A DNA stretch of 64,000 bases from CAZUDI01 sp964618975 (GTDB lineage: Bacteria; Desulfobacterota; Desulfomonilia; UBA1062), in contig CAZUDI010000001.1 of NCBI GenBank assembly GCA_964618975.1, positions 199,791-263,790 of the forward strand, in the 5' to 3' direction. Position 1 is the first letter of the stretch; each line of letters opens with the position of its first letter. The notes under the pieces are model-generated. The model had not been told where the DNA came from and ran no database searches. It saw only the letters and a list, made by a program, of their open reading frames with translations. Both the position numbers and the translations under genes were made by a program. This document shows, one piece after another, positions 1 through 9,700 of the stretch.

Positions 1-601
1 GCATCCATTCGTCCGGTCGTCATCATGGAGGGAGACTCCACCCTGGATTGGGGGCGGATGGCCGCCAGGAAGAAATGCCCCCCATGGCGAGCCCCATGAT
101 CAGGGTATCCCAGACGTGAATACGGCAACACCGTCTCAGCAGGTCTTAAGGCATCGAATCCCGCAGAAACCACATGGGATAGCCGGTCAGGATGAAAAGC
201 AGGCATCCGATGATCACGATCCAGGCGAGCATTTTCTGTCCGGCATTGTCCTTATCCTGCTCGGGCACCTCACGTCTGAGGAAGGGGATATACCCTCCAC
301 CGGCGAGAAACCAGGCCCGGTCGTCCTTGCCCAGGAGGGTGGAGATCGTATCGATAAAGCGGCAGAAACGTTCCCAGCGCATGAGGGTATAGAGCACGGG
401 GCCGACCGTAAAGATCACCGCAGCTACCCGGTGCACGACAGAGGCCGCGGCCGGACCACCGAAGAGGGCGCTGATCCACTCTACCCGGAAGAAAAACCCG
501 ACGCCGGTGAATAACAGCAGCAGAAAGCATAGCATGTGCACGCCATGCATGATACGCGTTCCAATCCGATGTTTGAGGACTAATGTTCTGTCATTTTTCA
601 T
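1..601 (-). pseudogene. Cytochrome b subunit, formate dehydrogenase gamma-like (disrupted, runs off the edge)
   Basis: An intact stretch of 151 codons (601 down to 146) encodes a membrane cytochrome b of the formate dehydrogenase gamma / b561 type. It has an N-terminal GTRIMHGVHMLCFLLLLFTG helix with a haem-ligand-type His, a second helix near VHRVAAVIFTVG and a third after QKMLAWIVIIG. Translation then meets TAA at 148-146. The same frame continues past the stop with family-like sequence (RIHVWDTLIMGLAMGG). After a shift at about 80-86, in a run of six G (minus strand), it continues in another frame as HFFLAAIRPQSRV ... TTGRMD, which resembles the usual C-terminal helix and tail. So there are at least one nonsense change and one frameshift, either a decaying gene or sequence errors near a contig end. 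In the minus-strand order it follows the hydrogenase large and small subunits and would be their membrane electron acceptor. Confidence 0.7.
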
Positions 602-616
602 ATCCGATTCCCTTTC

Positions 617-937
617 CTAGGCCGCCTTGGTCAACTCGACGCGGCTGTGATAATGGGTGTGCAGCAGATGATGCGACTTAGGCGAGAGCGGCCTGGTCAA
701 GAAATTCTGGTAGAGTTCCTGTATCTCCGGGTTTTCATGTGATTTACGGATGGGCATCTGCGCATCATTCTGATAGAGTCCCGCGATACGCAACCTTATA
801 TATTCATCCCGCACGGCATAAATCCCCCGGCCAAAGCGGTAGGCCCAACCGCTGAATCCCGACAGAATGGCCAGGGCCCCGATCCCTTTCAGAAACTGCC
901 TGCGAGAAATGCCTTGCGGCTCTTTGAGCGTCTTCAT
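617..937 (-). CDS. Periplasmic [FeFe] hydrogenase small subunit
   Basis: 106 residues. The N-terminus has a Tat-type signal, SRRQFLKGIGALAILSGFSG, in which SRRQFLK is the twin-arginine motif. The rest (AVRDEYIRLRIAGLYQNDA and a His-rich tail) resembles the small subunit that, in Desulfovibrio-type enzymes, wraps round the catalytic subunit and carries it through the Tat system. The ATG at 937 follows AAGGAGCAGGAAAG and is preferred over the longer open frame, which reads into the neighbouring gene. It lies 20 bp after the large subunit and 15 bp before the cytochrome gene, so the three form one transcription unit. This gene itself is intact although both neighbours are damaged. Confidence 0.8.
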   Translation of the reverse strand: MKTLKEPQGISRRQFLKGIGALAILSGFSGWAYRFGRGIYAVRDEYIRLRIAGLYQNDAQMPIRKSHENPEIQELYQNFLTRPLSPKSHHLLHTHYHSRVELTKAA

Positions 938-957
938 CTTTCCTGCTCCTTTTGTGC

Positions 958-2069
958 TTACACTTCGCGATAAATAGGCTGACCGCCACCGTTGACACAG
1001 CCTCCGGGACAGTTCATCACCTCGATAAAGTGATAGGGACTCCTGCCCGCCAGCACATCCTGCACCACGGCATCGACCCCCTTGAGGCCACTGACGACCG
1101 CGACATTGATGACGGTCCCCTTCAAATCCACACACGCCTGGCGCACGGTCTGCAGCCCCCTGACCTCGGTAACTCCCGGACGCGCAAGCTGCTCGTGCGT
1201 CACGAGCTCATAGGCCGTCCGGAGGGCGGCCTCCATCACCCCTCCCGTAGCCCCGAAGATGGTGGCCGCACCGGTCAAGCTCCCAATCAGTCGGTCCGCC
1301 TCCTCCTCCGGCAACTTACAGAAATCGATGCCGGCTTCTTTGATCATCTGTGCCAGATCCCGGGTGGTCAGCACGGCATCCACATCCTGAAAACCACTGG
1401 AATGGAATTCTTCCCGCTGGCACTCATACTTCTTGGCCGTGCAGGGCATGACGGAGGTCACGAACATCTGCGCCGGATCGATCTCCAAGCGGGACGCCGC
1501 ATAGGTTTTGGCCACGGGCCCGAACATTTGCTGGGGAGACTTGGCCGTGGACAGGTGCGGCAGAAGCTTGGGATAGCGATCCTCGGCATACTTGATCCAC
1601 GCCGGGCAGCAGGAGCTGAACTGCGGCAGCGGAGCGGACCCCCTGGTGATTCGCTCAATGAGCTCCGAGCCCTCTTCCATGATGGTCAGATCGGCAGCGA
1701 ATTCCGTGTCATAGACCCTGTCAAAGCCCAGGCGCCTCAGGGCGGCAAACATCTTTCCCTTGACCAGGCTTCCGGGGGGCATACCGAACTCCTCACCCAG
1801 GGCCACCCTTACCGAGGGCGCCTCCTGAACCACGGTGAAGATGCCCGGATCATTCAGGGCATCCTGCACCTGCTGAATCATTTTCAGATCCCCGATGGCG
1901 CCAAAGGGACAATTCACCAGGCATTGCCCGCAGTTGATGCATCGAGCGTAATCAATGCGGTGCTGCTGTGCCCGTTATGGCCCCGGTCGGGCACCGAAAA
2001 GCAGTGATCATAGCGTTTGCATCGGCTGTTAAGATGAATGATCCTGTTGTTCTCCTTGATACTGGACAT
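958..2069 (-). pseudogene. [FeFe] hydrogenase large (catalytic) subunit, N-terminus frameshifted
   Basis: The H-cluster domain is intact from 1917 down to 958. It shows L1 FSSCCPAWIKYAE, L2 MPCTAKKYE and L3 MNCPGGCVNGGGQP, so the catalytic cysteines are present. The length fits the periplasmic two-subunit type. The ferredoxin domain in front is broken into three frames. ATG at 2069 (after an AGAGGGGG ribosome site) gives MSSIKENN ... CKRYDHCFSV. A shift near 1993 leads to CPTGAITG. A second shift near 1965 leads to QQHRIDYARCINCGQCLVNCPFGA, which joins the catalytic domain. The first cluster motif reads CKRYDHC where CxxCxxC is expected, so one ligand is Tyr. H2 uptake or production at the membrane is the family role. 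Without re-sequencing, true decay and assembly error cannot be separated, although the cytochrome gene downstream is also damaged. Confidence 0.75.
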
Positions 2070-2149
2070 CTTACCCCCTCTCCCGTATTCCGGATCTTTT
2101 ATCGCCATGGATCAGATTCCCTTACCGCTTGCAGCGACAGGGAGGGTCC

Positions 2150-2231
2150 AGGGCTTGCGCTCAGAGTCGCATTCCCTTTACTCCCGGCGGCGACAAGGAG
2201 AAGGCCCGCCCGGAGGATTCCTAACCATGAT
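2150..2231 (-). repeat. Interspersed about 85-bp repeat, diverged copy
   Basis: Read on the minus strand it begins ATCATGG and passes through CGCCGCCGGGA and GGGAATGCGACTCTGAGCG, matching the family order (ATCATGGG, GC hairpin core, GGAATnnGACCCTCAGGCG). It lies between the hydrogenase and umuD promoters. Confidence 0.5.
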
Positions 2232-2318
2232 AAAGACACCTTCCGAGCAACTCCCCTTCAGGGTGGCGCTCTCACACCTCCCCCTTGATGCGTGCACGTG
2301 TCTGGGCCCCCTATGAAG

Positions 2319-2345
2319 TTATACGATTATATTATTCGTGTTACT
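2319..2345. promoter_or_regulatory. AT-rich dyad upstream of umuDC (possible operator)
   Basis: The stretch contains ACGATTATATTATTCGT, an inverted repeat (ACGA/TCGT) in an otherwise GC-rich intergenic region about 120 bp before umuD. umuDC is normally under LexA control, and LexA boxes differ between proteobacterial classes. No known consensus is matched, so this is only a candidate. Confidence 0.2.
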
Positions 2346-2458
2346 TGAGGGCCTGCACCTCACACCCCGTGATTGCCGTCAACCAAGAATTTCACCCGGT
2401 GGTCCATCCCCGGACCTGCCCCTTTACAGGACTCTGTCATGGTGTTAAAACCAGGCGC

Positions 2459-2902
2459 ATGGACAGGGAATCAGGGCTGCGCGTGACCGAGATCTGGGGT
2501 TTCGAGGGCCGCAGCGCGCTCAAGATCCCGCTCGTGACCTCCCGGGTCGCGGCCGGCTTTCCTTCGCCCGCGGGCGACTTCATCGACAAGACGCTCGACC
2601 TCAACGAATTTCTCATCCGCCACCCCGCGGCAACCTTCTTCGTGCGCGTGGAGGGCGAATCCATGATCGAGTGCGGCATCCACCCCGGCGACATCCTCAT
2701 CGTGGATAAAGCCCTCGAGCCCGCCGACGGCAACATCGTCATCGCCGCCCTCGACGGTGATTTCACGGTCAAGCGCTTCCGTGCGCGGGAGGGGAAATGC
2801 TTCCTGCTGGCGGAGAATCCGGCCTTCGCCCCGCTCGAGATCACCGGCGAGATGCGGCTCGAGATCTGGGGCGTGGTCACCTACGTGATCCACAAGGTCT
2901 GA
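2459..2902 (+). CDS. umuD: UmuD, SOS mutagenesis LexA-like autoprotease
   Basis: 147 residues, the usual size for UmuD. The self-cleavage site is the Ala-Gly in VAAGFPSPAGDF, the nucleophile is the Ser of GESMIECG, and the general-base Lys is in FTVKRF. After RecA-stimulated cleavage the C-terminal part pairs with UmuC to form DNA polymerase V. The open frame extends upstream to 2285 but the extra 58 residues have no family likeness. The ATG at 2459 just before RVTEIWGFEG fits the domain, though its ribosome site is weak. The gene ends 4 bp before umuC, so they form an operon. Confidence 0.88.
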   Translation: MDRESGLRVTEIWGFEGRSALKIPLVTSRVAAGFPSPAGDFIDKTLDLNEFLIRHPAATFFVRVEGESMIECGIHPGDILIVDKALEPADGNIVIAALDGDFTVKRFRAREGKCFLLAENPAFAPLEITGEMRLEIWGVVTYVIHKV

Positions 2903-2906
2903 GACC

Positions 2907-4160
2907 ATGCACACCACCTATGCCCTCGTCGACTGCAACAACTTTTACGTCTCGTGCGAGCGGGTATTCAACCCGGACCTGCGGGACAGACCGGTGGTGG
3001 TGCTCTCCAACAACGACGGGTGCGTCGTGGCGCGCTCCAACGAGGCCAAGGCGCTCGGCATCCGCATGGGCGAGCCCTACTTCCGCTGCCGCGGCCTTCT
3101 GCAGCGCGCCGGCGGGCGCGTCTACTCCTCGAACTACGGCCTCTATGCCGACATGTCACGCCGCGTGATGGACACGCTTTCTTCCTTCAGCCCGGACATG
3201 GAGATCTACTCCATTGACGAGGCCTTCCTCGGCCTCGGGGGGATTGCCGGCGACCCGGCCGAGCGCGGGCGACAGATCCGGCAGACCGTGTACCAGCACA
3301 CCGGCATCCCGGTCGCAGTGGGCCTGGGTCCCACCAAGACGCTGGCCAAGGCCGCCGCCCATGTCGCCAAACACTCCCCGCCGGGCGTCTTCGATATCTC
3401 GGCCGACCCCGCGGGGGTGCTCGCCGGGATCGCCGTGGACGAGGTCTGGGGCATCGGTCCCCGCCACGCGGCGCTGCTGCGGCGGCACGGGGTGGAAACC
3501 GCCCGGGCCTTGCGCGACCTGGACGACAACTGGATCCGCGCCCGCCTGAGTGTCACGGGGCTGCGCACCGCCCTCGAGCTCAGGGGGATGGCCTGCATTC
3601 CGTTGGAGGATACGCCCGCGCCGCTCAAAGGCATCACCTGCTCGCGCTCCTTCGGACAGAGGGTCTCCGCCCTTCGCGACCTGGAGGAGGCGGTAAGCGC
3701 CTACGCCTCCCGGGCGGCCGAGAAGCTCCGGGCGCAGGGATGTGCCGCGGCCTGCATCCAGGTCTTCCTTACCGACAACCCGCCCGATTTCAGCCGCACG
3801 CGGACCTATATCGCCGCCTGGCATCCCCGGGAGCCGATGGCCTCTACCCCCCGGATCATCCGGGCCGCCAAGGAGATCCTGCGCCAGATCTACCGCCCCG
3901 GGCTCTGCTACCGCAAGGCCGGGGTCATGCTCACCGGGCTCGTGCCGCGGGGCAAGGTGCAGATGGACCTCTTCCGGCCCGGGGCCGAGGGTAAGCGCGA
4001 GGAGGCCCTCATGCAGGCGCTGGATGCCATCAACGCCCGCTGGGGTCGGGATACGCTTACCTATGCCGCTTCCGGGACCTCCCGGGAGTGGCGCATGCGC
4101 CGCGCGTGCATGGCCCCGCGCTTCACCACCTGCTGGGAAGAACTCCCCGTGGTGCGCTAA
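2907..4160 (+). CDS. umuC: UmuC, Y-family DNA polymerase V catalytic subunit
   Basis: 417 residues, full length for UmuC. The N-terminus ALVDCNNFYVSCERVFNP carries the first catalytic Asp and the steric-gate region, and SIDEAFLGLGG carries the second acidic pair. Helix-hairpin-helix and little-finger regions follow (VWGIGPRHAALLRRHG; ITCSRSFGQRVSAL), and the C-terminal tail has the family sequence KVQMDLFRP. It carries out error-prone translesion synthesis with UmuD'. It starts 4 bp after umuD, the usual arrangement. No damage is visible. Confidence 0.93.
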   Translation: MHTTYALVDCNNFYVSCERVFNPDLRDRPVVVLSNNDGCVVARSNEAKALGIRMGEPYFRCRGLLQRAGGRVYSSNYGLYADMSRRVMDTLSSFSPDMEIYSIDEAFLGLGGIAGDPAERGRQIRQTVYQHTGIPVAVGLGPTKTLAKAAAHVAKHSPPGVFDISADPAGVLAGIAVDEVWGIGPRHAALLRRHGVETARALRDLDDNWIRARLSVTGLRTALELRGMACIPLEDTPAPLKGITCSRSFGQRVSALRDLEEAVSAYASRAAEKLRAQGCAAACIQVFLTDNPPDFSRTRTYIAAWHPREPMASTPRIIRAAKEILRQIYRPGLCYRKAGVMLTGLVPRGKVQMDLFRPGAEGKREEALMQALDAINARWGRDTLTYAASGTSREWRMRRACMAPRFTTCWEELPVVR

Positions 4161-4163
4161 CCC

Positions 4164-4514
4164 TCAGGGCACACCCTCCCGCTCCTCCTCGGTGGAGGGC
4201 CTCCACAGGGGGCAGATCTGCGAGGATCCCGGACGGAAATCCCGGCACACCTGCGGTCGGGTGTCATAGATGCTGCAGGCTGTATAGCCATCCCTGAGCT
4301 CAAGAAAGGGACATCCGTGCAGATAGCGGCCATCTCTGGCGGAGACGAGGTGATCCCCGGCCCACAGGACCTGCCGGTCCTCCACGACCTCGAGAATGTC
4401 GGTGCGGCCCTCTGCATGCCAGCGCTGCCGGTCCTGTTCCGTCACATAGGCCAGCATGTCGGCCAGACAGCACGTGCCGCACCGCCTGCAGGTACACGTT
4501 GCCTTCGCACGCAT
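4164..4514 (-). CDS. YkgJ-family cysteine-cluster protein
   Basis: 116 residues. Cysteines lie in CTCRRCGTCC near the N-terminus, HGCPFLE in the middle and CSIYDTRPQVCRDF plus CPLW near the C-terminus. This is the pattern of the UPF0153/YkgJ family, thought to bind Fe or Zn; its function is not established. The ATG at 4514 is chosen because GGAGGAGG stands 8 bases before it; the frame stays open to 4580. It is convergent with umuC, only 3 bp between the stops. Confidence 0.75.
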   Translation of the reverse strand: MRAKATCTCRRCGTCCLADMLAYVTEQDRQRWHAEGRTDILEVVEDRQVLWAGDHLVSARDGRYLHGCPFLELRDGYTACSIYDTRPQVCRDFRPGSSQICPLWRPSTEEEREGVP

Positions 4515-4747
4515 GTTCCAGTCCTCCTCCGCATGATGCCCGGCGAGTGCCGCGAGGATTCGGTTCTGTAAAAGCACCACTGCTTGGGCCTGGACCTCCG
4601 CTGAAGGTGCGCAGGCCCTCCCGGGTGATGGCCGATCAAGGTCTTTTTATCACAAAAACACCGGGAAATCAGCCGGTTTTCATTTTCCCCCTTTACTCTT
4701 CCGGGTTTTTCATCTATACAGGCAAAGTGAATGAGGATTCATTTTTA

Positions 4748-4776
4748 TTGAGAGATACTCAGTTTCATCTAAAAAT
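4748..4776 (+). promoter_or_regulatory. Possible sigma70 promoter of the thiolase gene
   Basis: TTGAGA at 4748, a 16-base spacer, then TAAAAA at 4770, in an AT-rich stretch about 25 bp before the thiolase start. The stretch 4581-4800 holds no gene. Confidence 0.35.
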
Positions 4777-4800
4777 TCAACGTGTAAGAGGGGAGATCTC

Positions 4801-6057
4801 ATGAAGGATGTCGTGATCGTTTCGGCATGCAGAACCGCCATTGGCACATTTGGAGGAACCCTGAAGGAATCGAATGCAGCCCGCATTGCCAGCGTCTCCA
4901 TGCAGGAGGCCATCCGGCGTGCGGGCATCGAGCCCAGCATGATCGATGATGTGCGTTTCGGGTGTTGTATGGAACCGGTGGACGCCCTCAATGTCGCGCG
5001 CGTGGGGGCGCTCATGGCGGGCATTCCCGACAGTGTCACCGCGGTGACCATCAACCGCGTGTGCATCTCGGGCATGGAGGCGACCATCAGCGGTATGGCC
5101 ATGATCCAGGCCGGCATGGCCGACATCATCCTGGCCGGCGGGACCGAGCACATGTCCGGGGTGCCCTATGTGTCGCAGGATGCGCGCTGGGGCTGCCGCC
5201 TGCAGGACAAGGGATTCGAGGATGCCCTCATCCACGGCCTGCAGTGCGGTTCGGTGCTACTGCCCCACCCCGAGGAGGGTCCGGTCAAGGAGGGCATGCC
5301 CCTGGAGCTCTTCAAGGGCAAGCCCTACATCATGGGGCACACGGCCGAGTTCATCGCCCAGATGCACAACATCAGCCGCGAGGAGATGGACGAGGTGGCG
5401 CTCAAGAGTCACAACTCCGCGGAGCGGGCCAACCTGGAAGGCGACTTCGCCGAGGAGATCGTGCCCGTCGAGCTCCCCCAGAAGCGGGGCAAGCCCCCGA
5501 TCATCTTCGACAAGGACGAGCATTTCCGGCCCGGTATCACCTTCGAGCAGCTGCAGAAGCTCCCGCCGGCCTTCATCCCCAAGATCGGCAAAGTCACGGC
5601 CGGCAACTCCTCCGGCCTGAACGACGGCTCGGCCGCCATGATCATCATGTCGGCCGACAAGGCCCGCGAGCTCGGGCTTACGCCGCTGGCCCGCATCACG
5701 GCCACCGGGCGTGGGGGTTGTCATCCCTCGGTCATGGGTCTGAGCCCGGTGCCCGCGGTCAAGGACCTGCTGCGCCGCCACCCGCAGTACAAGCTGGACG
5801 ATTTCGAGCTGATCGAGCTCAACGAGGCCTTCGCCGCCCAGTATATCGGCTGCGAGAAGGAGCTGGGTCTCAATCGCGAGATCACCAACGTCAACGGTTC
5901 CGGCATTGGTCTCGGACACCCGGTAGGCGCCACCGGCTGCCGCATCATGGTCTCCCTGCTCCATGCCATGCGCAAACGCGGCAAGAACCTCGGGATGGCG
6001 ACCCTCTGCGGCGGCGGCGGGGTCTCCATGGCCTGCGTCCTCGAGACCCTCTCCTAG
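4801..6057 (+). CDS. Acetyl-CoA acetyltransferase (thiolase)
   Basis: 418 residues with all thiolase landmarks: the acyl-accepting Cys in NRVCISGMEATISGMAM, the NEAFA loop, the catalytic His in GIGLGHPVGATGCR, and the second Cys in CGGGGVSMACVLE. It either condenses two acetyl-CoA or cleaves 3-oxoacyl-CoA in beta-oxidation. The surrounding acyl-CoA genes fit degradation, but direction and chain length cannot be read from sequence. AGAGGGGAGAT precedes the ATG, and the gene is a single unit with a strong terminator behind it. Confidence 0.9.
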   Translation: MKDVVIVSACRTAIGTFGGTLKESNAARIASVSMQEAIRRAGIEPSMIDDVRFGCCMEPVDALNVARVGALMAGIPDSVTAVTINRVCISGMEATISGMAMIQAGMADIILAGGTEHMSGVPYVSQDARWGCRLQDKGFEDALIHGLQCGSVLLPHPEEGPVKEGMPLELFKGKPYIMGHTAEFIAQMHNISREEMDEVALKSHNSAERANLEGDFAEEIVPVELPQKRGKPPIIFDKDEHFRPGITFEQLQKLPPAFIPKIGKVTAGNSSGLNDGSAAMIIMSADKARELGLTPLARITATGRGGCHPSVMGLSPVPAVKDLLRRHPQYKLDDFELIELNEAFAAQYIGCEKELGLNREITNVNGSGIGLGHPVGATGCRIMVSLLHAMRKRGKNLGMATLCGGGGVSMACVLETLS

Positions 6058-6079
6058 GACCATCCCTGACCGTAAGCGA

Positions 6080-6115
6080 AGTGGCCCGCCACCTGAAAAC
6101 AGGTGACGGGCCACT
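6080..6115 (+). terminator. Rho-independent terminator after the thiolase gene
   Basis: A near-perfect stem GTGGCCCGCCACCTG / CAGGTGACGGGCCAC closes over an AAAA loop and is followed by CGTTTCTCCTT. It lies between convergent genes and could act in both directions. Confidence 0.8.
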
Positions 6116-6143
6116 CGTTTCTCCTTGCCCCCGAGGGCGGCGC

Positions 6144-6671
6144 CTAGCTCTCGATCCCGCGGCGCGCCAGGACACCCTGCCTGTAGTAGTGCTTGATCTC
6201 GCGCATCTCGGTCACCAAGTCCGCCCTTTCGATCAGCCGCGGGGTGGCGCCCCTCCCGGTGAGGACCAGTTCCATCGCTTGGGATTTTTCCTCCATCACT
6301 CCCAGCAAGTCATCCTCGCCGATGAGACGGAACAGGCAGGCGGTCAACGCCTCGTCCATAATCAGGACATCGCACTCTCCGCTGCCGAGCAATTCGCGGG
6401 CCCGCTGAAGGGCCGCCATGGCCCGGGCCACGTCGCGGCTGGCAGGGGGATCGCTGAAAGAACAGAACTCGGGATCGCCGTACTGTTCGATGGCAATGCG
6501 TCCCTCAAAGGGCTCCAGCGCATCCAACTCAGAGTAGTGCTGGCCCTTCATGAACTGAACGATGTGGATCTTGAGCCCCGCCCCGGCAGCGCGCAGGGCG
6601 AGCCCCAGGGCCGCGGTGGTCTTACCCTTGCCATCTCCGGTATATATCTGCACGTAGCCTCGTTCCATCAC
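6144..6671 (-). CDS. cobO: Cob(I)yrinic acid a,c-diamide / cob(I)alamin adenosyltransferase
   Basis: 175 residues. YTGDGKGKTTAALGLALR is the P-loop of the CobA/CobO/BtuR family, followed by HIVQFMKG and VLIMDEAL. The enzyme transfers the adenosyl group of ATP to cob(I)alamin to make coenzyme B12. It lies directly downstream of the B12-dependent mutase on the same strand with a 79-bp gap, so it probably supplies that enzyme. The start is one of two adjacent ATGs (6671 or 6668). Confidence 0.9.
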   Translation of the reverse strand: MMERGYVQIYTGDGKGKTTAALGLALRAAGAGLKIHIVQFMKGQHYSELDALEPFEGRIAIEQYGDPEFCSFSDPPASRDVARAMAALQRARELLGSGECDVLIMDEALTACLFRLIGEDDLLGVMEEKSQAMELVLTGRGATPRLIERADLVTEMREIKHYYRQGVLARRGIES

Positions 6672-6750
6672 TTCCCTCCTGGTGCCGGCGAGTCGTCAGC
6701 GCAGCCCCACTCCCCCAAGAGCTGACCTTGCCTGCATGAAAGGTCCCCCC

Positions 6751-9700
6751 CTACATGTTGCGGCGGTACTGGCCGCCCACCTCGAAGAGGGCCTGCGTGA
6801 TCTGCCCCAGGCTCGCGTAGCGCACGGTCGTCATGAGCTCCTCGAAGATGTTCCCGCCCAAGGAAGCGACCTCTTTAAGCCGGGCCAGCACCGGGGGGGC
6901 CTCCTCACAGTGGCGCGCCTGAAAGTCTCTCAGGCCCTCGAGCTGGGACTGCTTCTCCTCGCGCGAGGCCCGGGTGAGCTGAACCCCGCAGGCGCCCTCC
7001 CCATCTGCGGCCTTGTCGCCGGGGACCAGGAAGGTATTTACCCCGATGATGGGGAGCCTGGCCGAGTGCTTGAGGTGCTCGTAGTGGAGCGACTCCTCCT
7101 GGATCTTGCCCCGCTGATAGTGCGTCTCCATGGCGCCGAGCACGCCCTTGCGGTCGCTGAGGCGTTCAAACTCCTGCAGTACGGCCTCCTCCACCGCATC
7201 CGTGAGCCACTCCATGAAAAAGGATCCCTGGGCGGGGTTCTCGTTCTTGGAGGGCCCGAACTCGTGGTTGATGATCATCTGGATGGCCATGGCGCGGCGC
7301 ACCGACTCCTCGGTGGGGGTGGTGATGGCCTCGTCATAGGCGTTGGTATGCAGCGAATTGCAGTTGTCGCTCAACGCGGTGAGGGCCTGCAGCGTGGTGC
7401 GGATGTCGTTGAACTGGATCTCCCGGCTGTGCAGCGAGCGCCCCGAGGTCTGGACATGGCACTTGAGCTTCTGGGAGCGTTCGTCGGCCCCGTAGACCTC
7501 CCGCAGGGCGATGGCCCAGATGCGGCGCGCCACGCGGGCGAGCACGCTGTACTCGGGGTCCATCCCGCTGGAGAAGAAGAAGGAGAAGTTCTTGGCGAAA
7601 TCACCCACCCCCATGCCGCGGGAGCGATAGTATTCCACGTAGGTGAAGCCGTTGGCCAGGGTGAAGGCCAGCTGGCTGATGGGGTTGGCCCCGGCCTCGG
7701 CGATGTGGTAGCCGCTGATGCTCACGGAATAGAAGTTTTCCACCCCATGGGCGATGAAGTATTCCTGGATGTCGCCCATCATCCTCAGGGCGAACTCGGT
7801 GGAGAGGATGCAGGTGTTCTGTCCCTGGTCCTCCTTGAGGATGTCCGCCTGCACCGTGCCGCGCACGCTTCTGAGCACCCGCTCCCGGATCTCGGACACC
7901 TCCGCCGCGGTGGGTTCCCGGCCCGTCTGCTCCCGGAAGGCGTCAAGCTGCTGATCGATGGCGGTGTTGAAGAACATGGCGGTCATGATGGGCGCCGGTC
8001 CGTTGATGGTCATGGAGACGCTCGTGTTGGGCGAGCACAGGTCGAAACCCGCATAGAGCTTGCGCATGTCGTCCAGGGTGCAGACGCTCACCCCGCTCTC
8101 GCCGATCTTCCCGAAGATGTCGGGCCGGTCGTCGGGGTCCTGGCCGTAGAGGGTCACGCTGTCAAAGGCGGTGGAGAGGCGCTTGGCCTCGTCATCGCGG
8201 CAGAGATAGTGGAAGCGCCGGTTGGTGCGCTCCGGCCCCCCCTCGCCGGCGAACTGCCGCTTGGGGTCCTCCCAGTCGCGCTTGAAGGGAAAGACACCCG
8301 CGGTGAAGGGAAAGACGCCCGGCAGATTTTCCCGGCGCAGCCAGCGATACAGCTCGCCTTCATCCCGGTAACCGGGCAGCGCTACACGGGGAATCTCCAG
8401 CCCGGAGAGCGACTCCCGCACCAGGGGCACCGTGAGTTTGAGGCCCCGCACCTCATAGGTGAAGTTCTTGGCCGCATAGCGCCTAACTCTCCTGTACCAG
8501 GCACCCATGAGTTCCCGGTCTGCAGGGAGCTCATGCCGTTCGGCGCGGGAGATCTCCCGTTTCAGAACCGCCCGGGACTCCTCGTTCGCGGTGTCCTCCA
8601 GGGCCTCCTTCAGGGCCGCTACCCGACGTATGCGTGAGGCGGCCGTCTCCGTGTGCTGGTGGTAGGCCCGCACCGCCGAGGCGATCTCTCTCAGATACTG
8701 CTGGCGGCCCTCCGGCACGATGCCCGCCCGGGCCGCGTCCTCTCTGTACGGGGCCGCGTCCGTCACCTCCCAGGTGACCAGGCCCTTCTCCTTGAGGGTT
8801 CTGAGGAGGCCTACGAAGACCCGGTCAACCCCGGGATCGTCGAAGCGGCTGGCCACGGTACCGAAGATGGGCAGCTCGTCGGGGGGGGTATCGAAGAGGT
8901 CATGATTGCGCATATACTGCTTGCGCACATCCCTCAGGGCGTCTTGGGCTCCCTTGTTTTCGAACTTGTTGATCGCCACGATATCGGCAAAGTCGAGCAT
9001 ATCCACCTTTTCCAGCTGACTCGGGGCACCGTATTCACTCGTCATCACGTACACCGAGACATCGCTGATGCCCGCGATGGCGGCGTCTCCCTGTCCGATG
9101 CCGCTTGTCTCCACGATAATGAGGTCGTAGTTCGTGGCCTGGAGTACGAGCAGCACGTCCCCGATGGCCGCCGAAAGCTCGCCCCCGGAGGCGCGGGTGG
9201 CCATGGAGCGCATGAAGACCCTCTTATCGTTGATGGCGTTCATGCGGATGCGGTCGCCCAAAAGGGCCCCGCCGCTCTTGGAGCGCGACGGATCCACCGA
9301 GACGACGGCCAGACTCTTGTCGGGGTAGTGTATGAGAAAACGGCGGATGAGTTCGTCGATCAGCGAGCTCTTGCCCGAGCCCCCCGTACCGGTAATGCCC
9401 ACAACGGGTTTCTTGCGGGCATGGCGCTTCAGACGCGGGCGCAGCTCGTCGAAGGCGCCCCCCCCGCCCTGGGCACCGGACTCGGCCAAGCTGATATACC
9501 GGCTCACGACCACGCTGTCGCGTCCCTGCAACCGGGCCACATTGCCGTTGAGCGCCGGTAGGCTCACCGAGGCGGCCTCCTTGAGCATGTGGTCGATCAT
9601 CCCCTTGAGACCCATGCGCCGGCCGTCCTCGGGCGAATAGATCTTGGTCACCCCGTAGGCCTCCAGCTCGCGGATCTCCTCGGGGACAATGACCCCACCG

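Noticed and set aside
2285..2458. N-terminal extension of UmuD
   Set aside because: The extra 58 residues are unlike any UmuD and the normal start fits the family length.
6682..8637. 651-codon plus-strand open frame opposite icmF
   Set aside because: Same shadow effect; low-complexity composition, no ribosome site, and icmF is unmistakable.
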